Positions 50,424 to 58,984 of a stretch of 64,000 bases of DNA are shown here, piece by piece. This DNA comes from Blastocatellia bacterium. GTDB lineage: Bacteria; Acidobacteriota; Blastocatellia; Pyrinomonadales; Pyrinomonadaceae. Location: contig JAEUQK010000022.1 of the NCBI GenBank assembly GCA_016789265.1, positions 47,776-111,775 of the forward strand, read 5' to 3'. A program made the translations under genes and the position numbers. Numbering within the stretch: position 1 is the stretch's first letter; the number at the start of each line of letters is the position of its first letter. The notes under the pieces are model-generated. The model searched no databases and was not told the DNA's origin. It saw only the letters and a program-made list of their open reading frames with translations.

Positions 50424-53093
50424 TCAGCGAACCACGATGTTGACCAGACGTCTCGGGACAACCACCACCTTTACGACCTCTTTACCATGGGTGTGTTCGA
50501 TCACTTTTTCATCCGTCATCGCCGTCGCTTCGAGTTCGCTGTTTTCGGCGTCGGGCGAAGCAAAAATACGCGACCTAAGTTTGCCGTTAACCTGCACCGC
50601 GATCTCGATCTCGTCCGATCTCGCCATTTCTGCGTCATACTCCGGAAATGCAGCGCGATTGGCGATTATTCCATCCTCGTTCCCAACGATCTTAGAAAAC
50701 AATTCTTCGGCGGTATGCGGGGCAAACGGCGCCAGCATCAGAACAAGCGAACGTGCCGCTTCTGTCACCGCCATTCTTTCATCATCGGTTGCCGTATCGG
50801 GCTCCACCTTCGCCTCGTACATAGAGTTGAGCAATTCCATCATCGCCGCGACGGGCGTATTGAATTGGTGCGTCTCAAGGCTGTTTTCTACCCGTTTGAT
50901 GGTCTGGTGCGTCTTTCTGCGCAAACTCCTGGCAACACCACCGGTAGTTCCGTTCTCCGACCCGTAAGTCGAGATCGAAAAACTGCCATGCCATTTGTGA
51001 ACAAATCTCCATACGCGCTGCAAAAATCTGACCGCTCCCTCGATGCCGGATTCGTGCCAGACAAGCTCGTTCTCGACCGGGGCCGCAAACAATACAAAAA
51101 GGCGGGTTGCATCGGCCCCATAGATATCGACCATTTCGTCGGGATCGACACCATTCCCTTTTGATTTGGACATTCGTTCGATCGCATATTTCAATGCGAC
51201 ACCGTCAGTCGATGCAGCCGAGGCGATCTTGCCTTTGTTATCGCGTTCGACCACCACTTGATCCGGAGGAAAGTATTTCCGCTTTCCGCTCGAATCGTCG
51301 TAGAAAGTCTCGCCGACCACCATTCCCTGGGTAAGCAGGCGCTTGAATGGCTCATCAAAAGCTACCATCCCCAGATCGCGCATCACTTTCGTCCAGAAGC
51401 GGGCGTAGATCAAATGCATCACCGCGTGGTCGTCGCCGCCTATGTACTGATCGACCGGTGTCCAATAATTCGCGAGCTCAGTTTCGAATGGCAGCTTGTC
51501 GTTGGCCGGGTCGAGGTACCGGAAGAAGTACCACGATGAATCGACAAATGTATCCATCGTGTCCGTCTCGCGCCGCGCTGCGCCGTCGCATTTTGGACAG
51601 TTCGTCTCATAGAACTCAGGAACCTTTGTCAGCGGCGATTCCCCTGTTCCTGTGATCGGCGCATTTTCGGGCAGGCGGACGGGAAGGTTCTCATATTTTT
51701 CAGGCACTACGCCGCAACTGTCGCAATAAATGATCGGTATGGGCGAGCCCCAGAAACGTTGGCGCGATATGCCCCAGTCGCGAAGTCTGTATGTTGTAGC
51801 GCCCGACCCGAAACCGTGTTTTTCGGCCCATTCGGTCATTTCCCTTTTTGCCTGATCGCTCGTCTTTCCGTTCCAGTAATCGGAGTGAACCAACACGCCG
51901 TATTCTGTCAATGGGTCTTCCAATGCCATCGCCTGCATTGTATGGTGAGCGTGCGTCATGTGCGGCTCCGATATAACCTGACGGATCGGCAGGTCAAACT
52001 TCTTTGCAAATTCGAAATCTCGTTCGTCATGTGCCGGCACACTCATAACCGCTCCGGTTCCGTACTCCATCATGACGTAGTTGCCAACCCAAACAGGAAG
52101 CTGCTCCAGACTGAATGGATTGATCACCTTCATTCCGGTATCGATGCCGTCCTTTTCGATCTCTTCATCGCGTTCCTTTGGTTTTAGGCTTTCGGCGATG
52201 ATCTCGTCGACCTTTGCGATCACTGCCGATGAAAGCACTCCGCGGTGGGCTTCAATGATCGGATGTGTCGCCGCAACAACCACCGAGTTCGCGCCGTAGA
52301 TCGTGTCTATCCTTGTCGTGAATACCTTTATTGCATCGGGCGCACCGACAATGCCGTGACTCAACTGTCCGGTTGCACGGTGGACCTTGAAATCAACGTA
52401 AGCACCTTCTGACCGGCCGATCCAGTCCTGTTGACGCTTCAAAACATTTTGCGGCCAACCGGATTCGATCTCGGCCATGTCGTCCAACAGTTGATCAGAA
52501 TAAACGCTCGTTTTGAGGAACCACTGTTCCAGGTCCTTCTTCGTGACAGGATTTCCGCACCTCCAACAAAGGCCGCCGCTTGCCTGCTCGTTGGATAGTG
52601 TCGCTTTGTCGTTCTCACACCAATTGACCTGCGTCATCTTTTTGTACGCAAGGCCCATCTCGTACATTTTCAAAAAGAACCACTGATCGAATTTGTAGTA
52701 CTCGGGACGGTGAGCTGCCATCTGACGCGACCAATCGTAGCTCAAACCCAATCGCTGAAGCTGGCCCTGCATTACGCTGATGTTCTCTTCGGTCCATTCG
52801 CGAGGATTTACACCGCGTTTGATCGCCGCGTCTTCCGCGGGCTGTCCGAAAGAATCCCAGCCGATCGGATGAAGTACGTTGAAGCCTTTCAGTCTCTTGA
52901 ACCACGCGACAGCATCCCCGACCGAGTAGTTTCGCACGTGTCCCATGTGCAAGTTACCGGATGGATAAGGCAGCATTTCAAGCTGGTAAAACTTTGGCTT
53001 TTTCTCGTCCGCCTTCGCTTCAAAGGTGCCCGAGTCCGCCCATTTCTTCTGCCACTTGGCCTCTACTTTCTTTGCAAAATACTTTTCATCCAT
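50424..53093 (-). CDS. leuS: Leucyl-tRNA synthetase
   Basis: The chosen start at 53093 gives 889 residues beginning MDEKYFAKKVEAKWQKKW as in the family; an upstream frame to 53150 adds 19 unrelated residues. The class I signatures are PYPSGNLHMGH and KMSKSKG. The editing (CP1) domain includes FTTRIDTIYGANSVVVA and MSVPAHDERDFEFA, with the conserved Thr-rich and Asp residues. A zinc-binding pair (CDSCG...CPKC) is in the catalytic core. It joins leucine to tRNA-Leu and hydrolyses mischarged products. No T-box leader is evident upstream. Confidence 0.95.
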   Translation of the reverse strand: MDEKYFAKKVEAKWQKKWADSGTFEAKADEKKPKFYQLEMLPYPSGNLHMGHVRNYSVGDAVAWFKRLKGFNVLHPIGWDSFGQPAEDAAIKRGVNPREWTEENISVMQGQLQRLGLSYDWSRQMAAHRPEYYKFDQWFFLKMYEMGLAYKKMTQVNWCENDKATLSNEQASGGLCWRCGNPVTKKDLEQWFLKTSVYSDQLLDDMAEIESGWPQNVLKRQQDWIGRSEGAYVDFKVHRATGQLSHGIVGAPDAIKVFTTRIDTIYGANSVVVAATHPIIEAHRGVLSSAVIAKVDEIIAESLKPKERDEEIEKDGIDTGMKVINPFSLEQLPVWVGNYVMMEYGTGAVMSVPAHDERDFEFAKKFDLPIRQVISEPHMTHAHHTMQAMALEDPLTEYGVLVHSDYWNGKTSDQAKREMTEWAEKHGFGSGATTYRLRDWGISRQRFWGSPIPIIYCDSCGVVPEKYENLPVRLPENAPITGTGESPLTKVPEFYETNCPKCDGAARRETDTMDTFVDSSWYFFRYLDPANDKLPFETELANYWTPVDQYIGGDDHAVMHLIYARFWTKVMRDLGMVAFDEPFKRLLTQGMVVGETFYDDSSGKRKYFPPDQVVVERDNKGKIASAASTDGVALKYAIERMSKSKGNGVDPDEMVDIYGADATRLFVLFAAPVENELVWHESGIEGAVRFLQRVWRFVHKWHGSFSISTYGSENGTTGGVARSLRRKTHQTIKRVENSLETHQFNTPVAAMMELLNSMYEAKVEPDTATDDERMAVTEAARSLVLMLAPFAPHTAEELFSKIVGNEDGIIANRAAFPEYDAEMARSDEIEIAVQVNGKLRSRIFASPDAENSELEATAMTDEKVIEHTHGKEVVKVVVVPRRLVNIVVR

Positions 53094-53464
53094 TGACTTG
53101 TCTTCAAAAATGCCAATTGTAACGAATAGCTGTGTCACTATCCAAGGCAATTAGTAATTGCTAATTAGGAATTGTTAATTAATTTAGAGAAAGCGCCACG
53201 TTTCGACTGTAAAGCCGAGCGTGGCTAAATAAGGGCGAGGGTCTTTCTGACCATGATCATATTCGAATTTTAACCAATTGCATTTCTCAAGTCCAATTTT
53301 ATATTGAAATAGCCAGAAATATGATATTCTGGCAGAACCGTTAAGGTAGGAGTTTTTACCCAAACGAAAGTCTTGATGATAAGAAAAATTGTAACGCGGG
53401 CGGTTCCGACTTGATCTGAAGAGTTGGGGTTTGACCGTCTGCCACTGAAATCGGAGGCACCACC
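53094..53464. other. Divergent spacer between leuS and a small gene
   Basis: The 371 bases hold AT-rich near-direct repeats (AATTAGTAATTG-like, 53150-53185), a stem GCCACG/CGTGGC (53195-53200 with 53220-53225) inside a weaker outer pairing, and an inverted repeat at 53312-53333. No RNA gene or long reading frame is convincing. Confidence 0.5.
53312..53333. promoter_or_regulatory. Perfect 7-base inverted repeat, operator candidate
   Basis: GCCAGAA (53312-53318) and TTCTGGC (53327-53333) are exactly complementary around the 8-base spacer ATATGATA. Position in a divergent spacer fits a repressor site. Confidence 0.4.
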
Positions 53465-53680
53465 ATGGTCAAACAGCAAAATACAAGTATCGCCCGCGGC
53501 GTTGATAAAACTACCGCTTCATTTCCCGAATTCGCCTCCTCAAGAAAATCTACACATTCTAAGACCTTCACATCCGATGAGTTGATACTCTCACTTGCGA
53601 ACGCATATGAGAACAAACGCGCACAGCAGGTAAGCGAATGGGAACGCGTCCAGGTTATGCGGCTGAAGCGAGCGGCGTGA
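53465..53680 (+). CDS. Small hydrophilic protein coupled to a HEAT-repeat gene
   Basis: A 71-residue basic protein, Lys/Ser/Thr-rich, with no signal peptide or membrane segment. A helix-like region covers SDELILSLANAYENKRAQQVSEWERVQVMRLKR. A GAGG-type ribosome-binding site (GGAGG, 53453-53457) is 7 bases upstream. Its stop (TGA at 53678-53680) overlaps a GTG start of the next gene, so coupling is likely. I do not recognise a family. Confidence 0.58.
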   Translation: MVKQQNTSIARGVDKTTASFPEFASSRKSTHSKTFTSDELILSLANAYENKRAQQVSEWERVQVMRLKRAA

Positions 53681-54579
53681 AGGGTAGGCATAGTAGAAAA
53701 GGAGACGGTGAGACGAAGAGGTTTGGCCGCCACGGCGCCTCGTGCAGATTTCTGTTTCTAGCATTTTTCGCGTATTTCGCGGTTAGTTCTCACGCCCAAA
53801 ACCTCGATTCCCTTTCGAGGTCCATTCAAACCGGCACATCTGAACAAAAACGAGACGCTTTGTTTCAGCTTCGGAACCTTCATTCCGAAGCTGCATCACG
53901 TATAGCATTGCCGGCTTTAAAGGATGCTGACCCAATTGTTCGCGCGACCGCCGCTGCATCTGTGGTATGTCTTCCGAAACCGGAAACGGTTGAAGCTCTT
54001 GCTCTGTTGCTCACCGACGGCGACGCCTTCGTACGTAAGGAAACAGCCTTTGCACTTGGCTCGGTCGAGAGTTCGGATTCTGCACCAGTTCTGATCGCGG
54101 CCCTCAAGCGCGAGAAGGATCTCGAAGTAAAGTCAGCCCTTGTCGTCGCGCTCGGATACACAGGCAACATGAGCGCGGTCGAACCGCTTATCTCGTTAAT
54201 GAAGGCGAAGCCGAAAGAAGAAAATGAGTTTCTGCGGCGTTCGGCCGCCCGATCGATCGGCCAGATCGCTCAGATCCTAAAGTCTTCGAGTACCTATACG
54301 GTCACACCGGAGAGCTTTCTTCCGGACAAATACAAGGCGAAGGACGGCGGGAATATTACCAGGCAGTTTCCCATTTTCAAGTCTGCGGTGACAATTCTTT
54401 CAGAAGTTCTTAAGAGCAGGGAAGAATCCGGCGACGCACGCCGCGAAGCAGCATTCGCTCTCGGAGCGATCGGTGACAAAACCGCCTTCGGACTTCTCGA
54501 ATCGCATCAAAACTCGCCCGACCCATATCTTGCCGAGATCTGCAAAGAAGCTCTGCTGAAGATGAAAACCGCGGACTAA
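53677..54579 (+). CDS. HEAT-repeat exported protein
   Basis: From the GTG at 53677 the protein has 300 residues with a signal segment (FLFLAFFAYFAVSSHA) after a basic, 25-residue leader. It then has about five or six HEAT/PBS-lyase-type repeats (ALPALKDADPIVRATAAASVVCL, TDGDAFVRKETAFALGSV, KSALVVALGYTGNMSAVEPLISLMK, RREAAFALGAIGDKTAF). HEAT arrays bind protein partners. An ATG at 53746-53760 region is absent, so the basic leader is probably real or the start is non-canonical. It is coupled to the small upstream gene by GTGA overlap. Confidence 0.75.
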   Translation: MKGRHSRKGDGETKRFGRHGASCRFLFLAFFAYFAVSSHAQNLDSLSRSIQTGTSEQKRDALFQLRNLHSEAASRIALPALKDADPIVRATAAASVVCLPKPETVEALALLLTDGDAFVRKETAFALGSVESSDSAPVLIAALKREKDLEVKSALVVALGYTGNMSAVEPLISLMKAKPKEENEFLRRSAARSIGQIAQILKSSSTYTVTPESFLPDKYKAKDGGNITRQFPIFKSAVTILSEVLKSREESGDARREAAFALGAIGDKTAFGLLESHQNSPDPYLAEICKEALLKMKTAD

Positions 54580-54650
54580 CTCGCTTATCCGGCGTAATAA
54601 ACGTTTCGAAAAGTCTTTTTCTTTCAGAATTTATCTGTTTTAATAAGCAA

Positions 54651-55853
54651 ATGCAGGCAGTTTCATCTCAACAGGCAGAACCTGAGAATCTGCTCGAATT
54701 CTATCAACGTGTACGTGCGCAAACAGATTTTCACTGTGAGCCGCTTGAGATCGAGGATTACATTCCGCAGCCGACCATTGACGTTTCCCCGCCAAAATGG
54801 AATATTGCGCACACCACGTGGTTCTTCGAGGAAATGATCCTCAAGAAATTCGCCCCGAACTATAAGGTTTTCGATCCGAATTTCGCTTTTCTATTTAATA
54901 GCTATTACAACACCGTCGGTGAGCGTACCGCCCGGGACCATCGCGGCGACCTTAGCCGCCCCACTGTCAAACGTGTCTTCGAATATAGACATTATGTTGA
55001 CCGCCGGATGAGCGAATTGTTGACCGATACTCCGCGGTCCGCCTTCCGCACTCCGGAGGTAGATGGCCTTGTCAAACTTGGCCTGAATCACGAACAACAA
55101 CATCAGGAATTGTTTCTTACGGATCTAAAATTCACGCTCAGCGTAAATCCGCTCTTTCCAGCCTATCGCGAAGGCTATGCTCCCGAGGAGACTGAACTTT
55201 CGGGCATTGGCCGCTTCATTGAAATGGAGGCCGGCATTTATGAGATCGGATATGACGGCGATGGCTTTTGTTTTGACAATGAGCTTTCCCGCCATCAGGT
55301 CCACCTTAACGATTTCCAAATATGCGACCGCCTTGTCACGAATTCAGAATACGTCGAATTTGTCGAAAGCAGCGGATACCGAGAACACAGACTCTGGCAC
55401 GCAGAAGGCTGGGACTGGATAAACCGTGAGGGCATTAGGGCGCCGCTTTATTGGCTCAATCGCGACGGCGAATGGCTTCATTATACCCTCGGAGGATTGC
55501 GAAGGTTGCCAATGGATGCACCCGTTTGTCACGTTTCGCTGTATGAGGCAGCGGCTTTTGCCGAATGGAGCGGCATGCGGCTTCCGACTGAGTTCGAATG
55601 GGAAGCGGCGAATACGAAATTCGACTGGGGATCACGATGGGAATGGACCAATTCTGCATATTTGCCGTATCCAGGCTTTAAGAAACCAGACGGAGCCGTC
55701 GGTGAATACAACGGCAAGTTCATGATTAACCAGATGGTCCTGCGCGGCGCATCGATAGCGACGCCCGAGGGCCATAGCCGTCCAACGTACCGCAACTTTT
55801 TCCATCCGCATCTGCGTTGGCAGTTTACGGGAATACGATTAGCAAAGGGGTAA
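54651..55853 (+). CDS. egtB: Ergothioneine biosynthesis sulfoxide synthase EgtB
   Basis: A 400-residue non-heme iron enzyme that joins hercynine to a thiol donor (gamma-glutamylcysteine or cysteine) with oxygen. The DinB-like iron-binding half has His54 (WNIAHTTWF) and His147/His151 (NHEQQHQE). The C-terminal half is a formylglycine-generating-enzyme-like fold with EWSGMRLPTEFEWEAAN and the end motif HPHLRWQFTGIRLAK. It is followed 88 bases later by egtD, the preceding step of the pathway. No egtA, egtC or egtE genes are in the window. Confidence 0.93.
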   Translation: MQAVSSQQAEPENLLEFYQRVRAQTDFHCEPLEIEDYIPQPTIDVSPPKWNIAHTTWFFEEMILKKFAPNYKVFDPNFAFLFNSYYNTVGERTARDHRGDLSRPTVKRVFEYRHYVDRRMSELLTDTPRSAFRTPEVDGLVKLGLNHEQQHQELFLTDLKFTLSVNPLFPAYREGYAPEETELSGIGRFIEMEAGIYEIGYDGDGFCFDNELSRHQVHLNDFQICDRLVTNSEYVEFVESSGYREHRLWHAEGWDWINREGIRAPLYWLNRDGEWLHYTLGGLRRLPMDAPVCHVSLYEAAAFAEWSGMRLPTEFEWEAANTKFDWGSRWEWTNSAYLPYPGFKKPDGAVGEYNGKFMINQMVLRGASIATPEGHSRPTYRNFFHPHLRWQFTGIRLAKG

Positions 55854-55854
55854 T

Positions 55855-55929
55855 AAACAGGATGCACAGGATAAACAGGAGGGCTCAGACCGAATTAATA
55901 ACATCCTTTTTATCCCATCTATCCTGTTT
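55855..55929. repeat. CAGGAT-type imperfect hairpin element, copy 2
   Basis: Arms of 28 bases (55855-55882 and 55902-55929) are complementary at about four-fifths of positions and built from repeated ACAGGAT/AAACAGGA units. It begins just after the egtB stop and ends before egtD. The related copy is at 18335-18398. Confidence 0.65.
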
Positions 55930-55940
55930 GAAATAGCAGT

Positions 55941-56909
55941 ATGGGATCGACAACTTCACCGGAGCTCTCACAATTCGCCGAAGACGTCCTTCGCGGGCTA
56001 AGTTCCACGCCGAAGCAGCTTTCGTCGCGCTACTTTTACGATGACGAAGGCTCGCGGCTCTTTATGGAAATAATGAAGCTGCCCGAGTATTACCCTACGC
56101 GTGCGGAGATGAAGATCTTCACCGAACGGACCGACGCGATCTGCGAGGCTTTTACGCTCGGAGCAAACGGCCTGGACATTATAGAACTCGGTGCTGGCGA
56201 CGGCACCAAAACTGCCGTCCTCATCGATCATCTTCTGAATCAAGACATCGATTTCACATATCAGCCGATCGACATTTCTCAGGAGGCAAACGACGCACTT
56301 TCGGCCAAGTTTCGCGAAAGATTCCCGGAACTTCGTATCGCTCCGCACACCGGAGACTACTTCAAGGTTCTCGATACATTGAAGAACGAGAATGGACGCC
56401 GGAAGGTCATCCTATTTCTCGGCTCGAACATCGGCAATTTTCTCCGGGACAACGCTGTCGCCTTTTTCCGTTCACTTCGAAATGTAATGCACGAGAATGA
56501 CCGACTGTTCATTGGTTTCGATATGCAGAAAGATCCGCGGACGATCGTTGCTGCCTATGACGACAAACGGGGCATCACCGCGGCATTTAACCTGAACCTT
56601 CTTCGCCGAATTAACCGCGAACTAGAAGCCGATTTTGACCTAAATAAATTCTCGCATTATGCACAATATCGCCCGATGGAATGTGCCGCCCGTTCATTTC
56701 TCATCAGCCGAGAGAAACAGACGGTCACGATCAAGGCCCTAAACCGCTCGTTCAACTTTGAACAATGGGAGGCGATCTTTATGGAGATCTCGCAAAAATA
56801 CACCCACGCCATGATCGATGAACTCTCAGGCGACGGCGGCTTCGAGATCGAACGCGAGTTTTACAACGAAGAAGATTTCTACATCGACTCGCTTTGGCGG
56901 CCGATCTGA
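55941..56909 (+). CDS. egtD: L-histidine N-alpha-methyltransferase EgtD
   Basis: A 322-residue SAM-dependent enzyme that trimethylates histidine to hercynine. Signatures are KQLSSRYFYDDEGSRLFMEIM, the SAM site IELGAGDGTKTAVLI, FLGSNIGNF and the segment LNLLRRINRELEADFDL. The length is typical. Its stop overlaps the birA start (TGATG). Together with egtB it gives the core ergothioneine pathway. Confidence 0.93.
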   Translation: MGSTTSPELSQFAEDVLRGLSSTPKQLSSRYFYDDEGSRLFMEIMKLPEYYPTRAEMKIFTERTDAICEAFTLGANGLDIIELGAGDGTKTAVLIDHLLNQDIDFTYQPIDISQEANDALSAKFRERFPELRIAPHTGDYFKVLDTLKNENGRRKVILFLGSNIGNFLRDNAVAFFRSLRNVMHENDRLFIGFDMQKDPRTIVAAYDDKRGITAAFNLNLLRRINRELEADFDLNKFSHYAQYRPMECAARSFLISREKQTVTIKALNRSFNFEQWEAIFMEISQKYTHAMIDELSGDGGFEIEREFYNEEDFYIDSLWRPI

Positions 56910-57682
56910 TGAACATCACCATCCTAACTTTCGACAAGCTAGACTCCACTAACACCGAAGCCCTCAAACAGGCTCGCCTAGGTGCGGAGGAAGGCGTGTG
57001 CATCGTCGCCCGTCAGCAGTCCGCCGGGCGAGGCCGGCATGGGCGGAAGTGGGTGAGCGAGAAAGACGCGGGCCTCTATTTCAGCATCGTCCTCAGGCCA
57101 AAGATCGAGACTCAGTATTTGCCGCTGATCACGCTGATGACCGGCGTCGCCGTCCACGACACGCTCGGCGAACTCGGCATCGACGCAGACATCAAGTGGG
57201 TCAATGATCTTCTGGTAAATGAGAAGAAGATCTGCGGCATTCTCGCCGAGACCACCGAAACAAACGATGGTCCAGCTGTTGTCGTCGGCATCGGCATCAA
57301 CATCAAATCATCCAGCTTTCCGCCTGATATCGCGTATATCGCAACCTCAATCGAGGAACAACTGTCAGATCCAATAGCGAGTGCTTCTGCAATGGCCCAA
57401 AAGGCCGATCCAAAAGCCGTGGCCGAGAGCCTTACCAAATATTTGACCTGCTTCTATTCGATCCTTAATTCAGAAAACGGCCCGGCGGCGATCATGGACG
57501 AATGGCGAAAGCGTTCGACTTACTTCAGTGGAAAACTGGTCCGAGTTGTGCTAGAAAATGAAACGGTCACCGGCATCACCCAGGGGCTCGAACCGAATGG
57601 TGCCCTTCGTCTGCAAAAAGCGAATGGCGAGGTAATGATCGTCCAGTCGGGTGATGTCGAACGGCTGAGAACAGATGTCTGA
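56909..57682 (+). CDS. birA: Biotin--[acetyl-CoA-carboxylase] ligase
   Basis: From the ATG at 56909 the protein has 257 residues; an in-frame start 15 bases upstream lies in egtD. It has the class I (no DNA-binding domain) ligase architecture: LDSTNTEALKQA, ARQQSAGRGRHGRKWVS (biotinyl-AMP loop), KWVNDLLVNEKKICGILAE, then a C-terminal SH3-like domain. It attaches biotin to carboxyl-carrier proteins. Translation is coupled to egtD and to the vanW-like gene downstream (TGATG at both ends). Confidence 0.92.
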   Translation: MNITILTFDKLDSTNTEALKQARLGAEEGVCIVARQQSAGRGRHGRKWVSEKDAGLYFSIVLRPKIETQYLPLITLMTGVAVHDTLGELGIDADIKWVNDLLVNEKKICGILAETTETNDGPAVVVGIGINIKSSSFPPDIAYIATSIEEQLSDPIASASAMAQKADPKAVAESLTKYLTCFYSILNSENGPAAIMDEWRKRSTYFSGKLVRVVLENETVTGITQGLEPNGALRLQKANGEVMIVQSGDVERLRTDV

Positions 57683-58518
57683 TGCGAAGACGCCTTTCCG
57701 AACTCCATCCTGTCGTTTACAAGACCCGAATCAAGCAGAAACGCCTGTTTCGACGTATCGACGACGCCTCGAAGCGCAAGCGTTTTGCGAAAAATAGATC
57801 CGAACAGACCTTGGACCATACTTGCAAGAAACACCAGTCGCTTCTCCGTAGGAAGCTTGGTAATTCAGATCCGCAACTGCAGGAAAACAAGATCGCGAAT
57901 TTGAAGATCGCTTGTCCGACTATTGACGGGCTACTTATCAAACCGGGTGAGACCTTTTCATTCTGGCGGCAGGTCGGCGAGGCAACCGCGGAAAGAGGCT
58001 ATTGTGAAGGAATGCAGCTTTCCCGGGGTGAAGTGGTTCGAGGAGTAGGCGGCGGTCTTTGCCAGCTTGCGAATCTGCTTTATTGGATGGTATTGCATAC
58101 GCCGCTTGAGGTCGTCGAACGCCACCATCACAGCTTCGACCCGTTCCCTGACGAGAACCGCACGCTGCCGTTCGGTTCGGGTGCCGGAGTTTTTTACAAT
58201 TACATTGACCTGCGTTTTTTCAATCCTACTGAACTCACTTTTCAAGTGAAGCTATGGTTGACCGAACAGCATTTGAAGGGTACGATCCTCTCCGACAAAG
58301 AAACCCCGTTCACTTACCACGTCTTTGAGCGTAATCACAGGTTCCTTCGGGAAAACAATAAGAACTATCGTGAAAACGAGATCTGGCGAGAGGTCATCGA
58401 CCGGCGGACCGGCAACAAGATCGCCGAAGAGATGATCGTTAAGAACTTCGCCGAAGTGAAATATGAGATTGACTGGAGCTGTGAGCATCCGGCCCCGTCA
58501 GCTTGCGAAGCAAGCTAA
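57682..58518 (+). CDS. VanW-family protein
   Basis: A 278-residue soluble protein with the VanW domain: PGETFSFWRQVGEATAERGYCEGMQLSRGEVVRGVGGGLCQLANLLYWM and the later FPDENRTLPFGSGAGVFYNYIDLRF. VanW accompanies some glycopeptide resistance clusters, but most members are general and of unknown function. No vanHAX genes are present, so resistance is not suggested. The last codons (SACEAS) lie inside a perfect palindrome at 58500-58516, next to another hairpin at 58539-58558; the end may have been altered by a repeat insertion. Confidence 0.85.
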   Translation: MRRRLSELHPVVYKTRIKQKRLFRRIDDASKRKRFAKNRSEQTLDHTCKKHQSLLRRKLGNSDPQLQENKIANLKIACPTIDGLLIKPGETFSFWRQVGEATAERGYCEGMQLSRGEVVRGVGGGLCQLANLLYWMVLHTPLEVVERHHHSFDPFPDENRTLPFGSGAGVFYNYIDLRFFNPTELTFQVKLWLTEQHLKGTILSDKETPFTYHVFERNHRFLRENNKNYRENEIWREVIDRRTGNKIAEEMIVKNFAEVKYEIDWSCEHPAPSACEAS

Positions 58519-58558
58519 TACTCCGCATTTCGTGCTTAGGCAAGCGGGGATGCTTGCC
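58500..58558. repeat. Paired palindromes at the end of the vanW-like gene
   Basis: Palindrome AGCTTGC-GAA-GCAAGCT (58500-58516) covers the final codons and stop; a second hairpin GGCAAGC (58539-58545) pairs with GCTTGCC (58552-58558). The two share the GCTTGC/GCAAGC core. They resemble REP-type intergenic palindromes. Confidence 0.6.
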
Positions 58559-58594
58559 ACTCCAGTCTTAACCGTGTAATTTCATAGTTGGTTT

Positions 58595-58924
58595 ATGAAC
58601 GAAGATTTTGATTTTGAAGGCGAATTTGATCTCGACGACGATTTCGATGAGGAGATCGCTGGTTTAGAAGATTCCATCGACGAGGATGAAAGCGTTACGC
58701 TCCGCACCGCCGTCCTGCAGAAGAACAACATGGTCGCATTACTCTGTATCAAGAGTGCAAATGCCGGTGCCGCCATTTGCCGTGTCGATCCGCGTGAGGC
58801 TTTGCCGGCTGTCCAGCTTTACGACGATCCGGACGCAGCGACCAAGTGGTTCAACCGTTCGCTCAGATCAAGCAGAAAAAATGGCTGGAACGTTGTGTAT
58901 GACGGCCTGCCGCTGCAAGGCTAA
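58595..58924 (+). CDS. Small acidic protein of unknown function
   Basis: A 109-residue protein. The first 37 residues are strongly acidic (DFDFEGEFDLDDDFDEEIAGLEDSIDEDE). The rest has a compact alpha/beta look (VALLCIKSANAGAAICRVDPREALPAVQLYDDPDAATKWFNRSLRSSRKNGW). No signal peptide or membrane span. I do not recognise a family. It stands between two hairpin elements. Confidence 0.65.
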   Translation: MNEDFDFEGEFDLDDDFDEEIAGLEDSIDEDESVTLRTAVLQKNNMVALLCIKSANAGAAICRVDPREALPAVQLYDDPDAATKWFNRSLRSSRKNGWNVVYDGLPLQG

Positions 58925-58954
58925 AACCTACGTCAGACTTTCTTTTTTGACGAT

Positions 58955-58976
58955 CGACAGGCTGGAAAGCCTGTCG
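58955..58976. repeat. REP-like palindrome upstream of coaX
   Basis: CGACAGGCT (58955-58963) and AGCCTGTCG (58968-58976) are exactly complementary around GGAA. It ends 8 bases before the coaX ATG, so it would occlude the ribosome-binding region in mRNA. No Shine-Dalgarno sequence is evident. Confidence 0.6.
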
Positions 58977-58984
58977 TACTTCAG

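Noticed and set aside
53094..53464. T-box or other riboswitch upstream of leuS
   Set aside because: No T-box core sequence or antiterminator structure could be found on the minus strand; only a modest stem and AT-rich repeats are seen.
57682..58518. Glycopeptide resistance from the vanW-like gene
   Set aside because: VanW homologs are common outside resistance clusters, and no vanH, vanA-type ligase or vanX is present.
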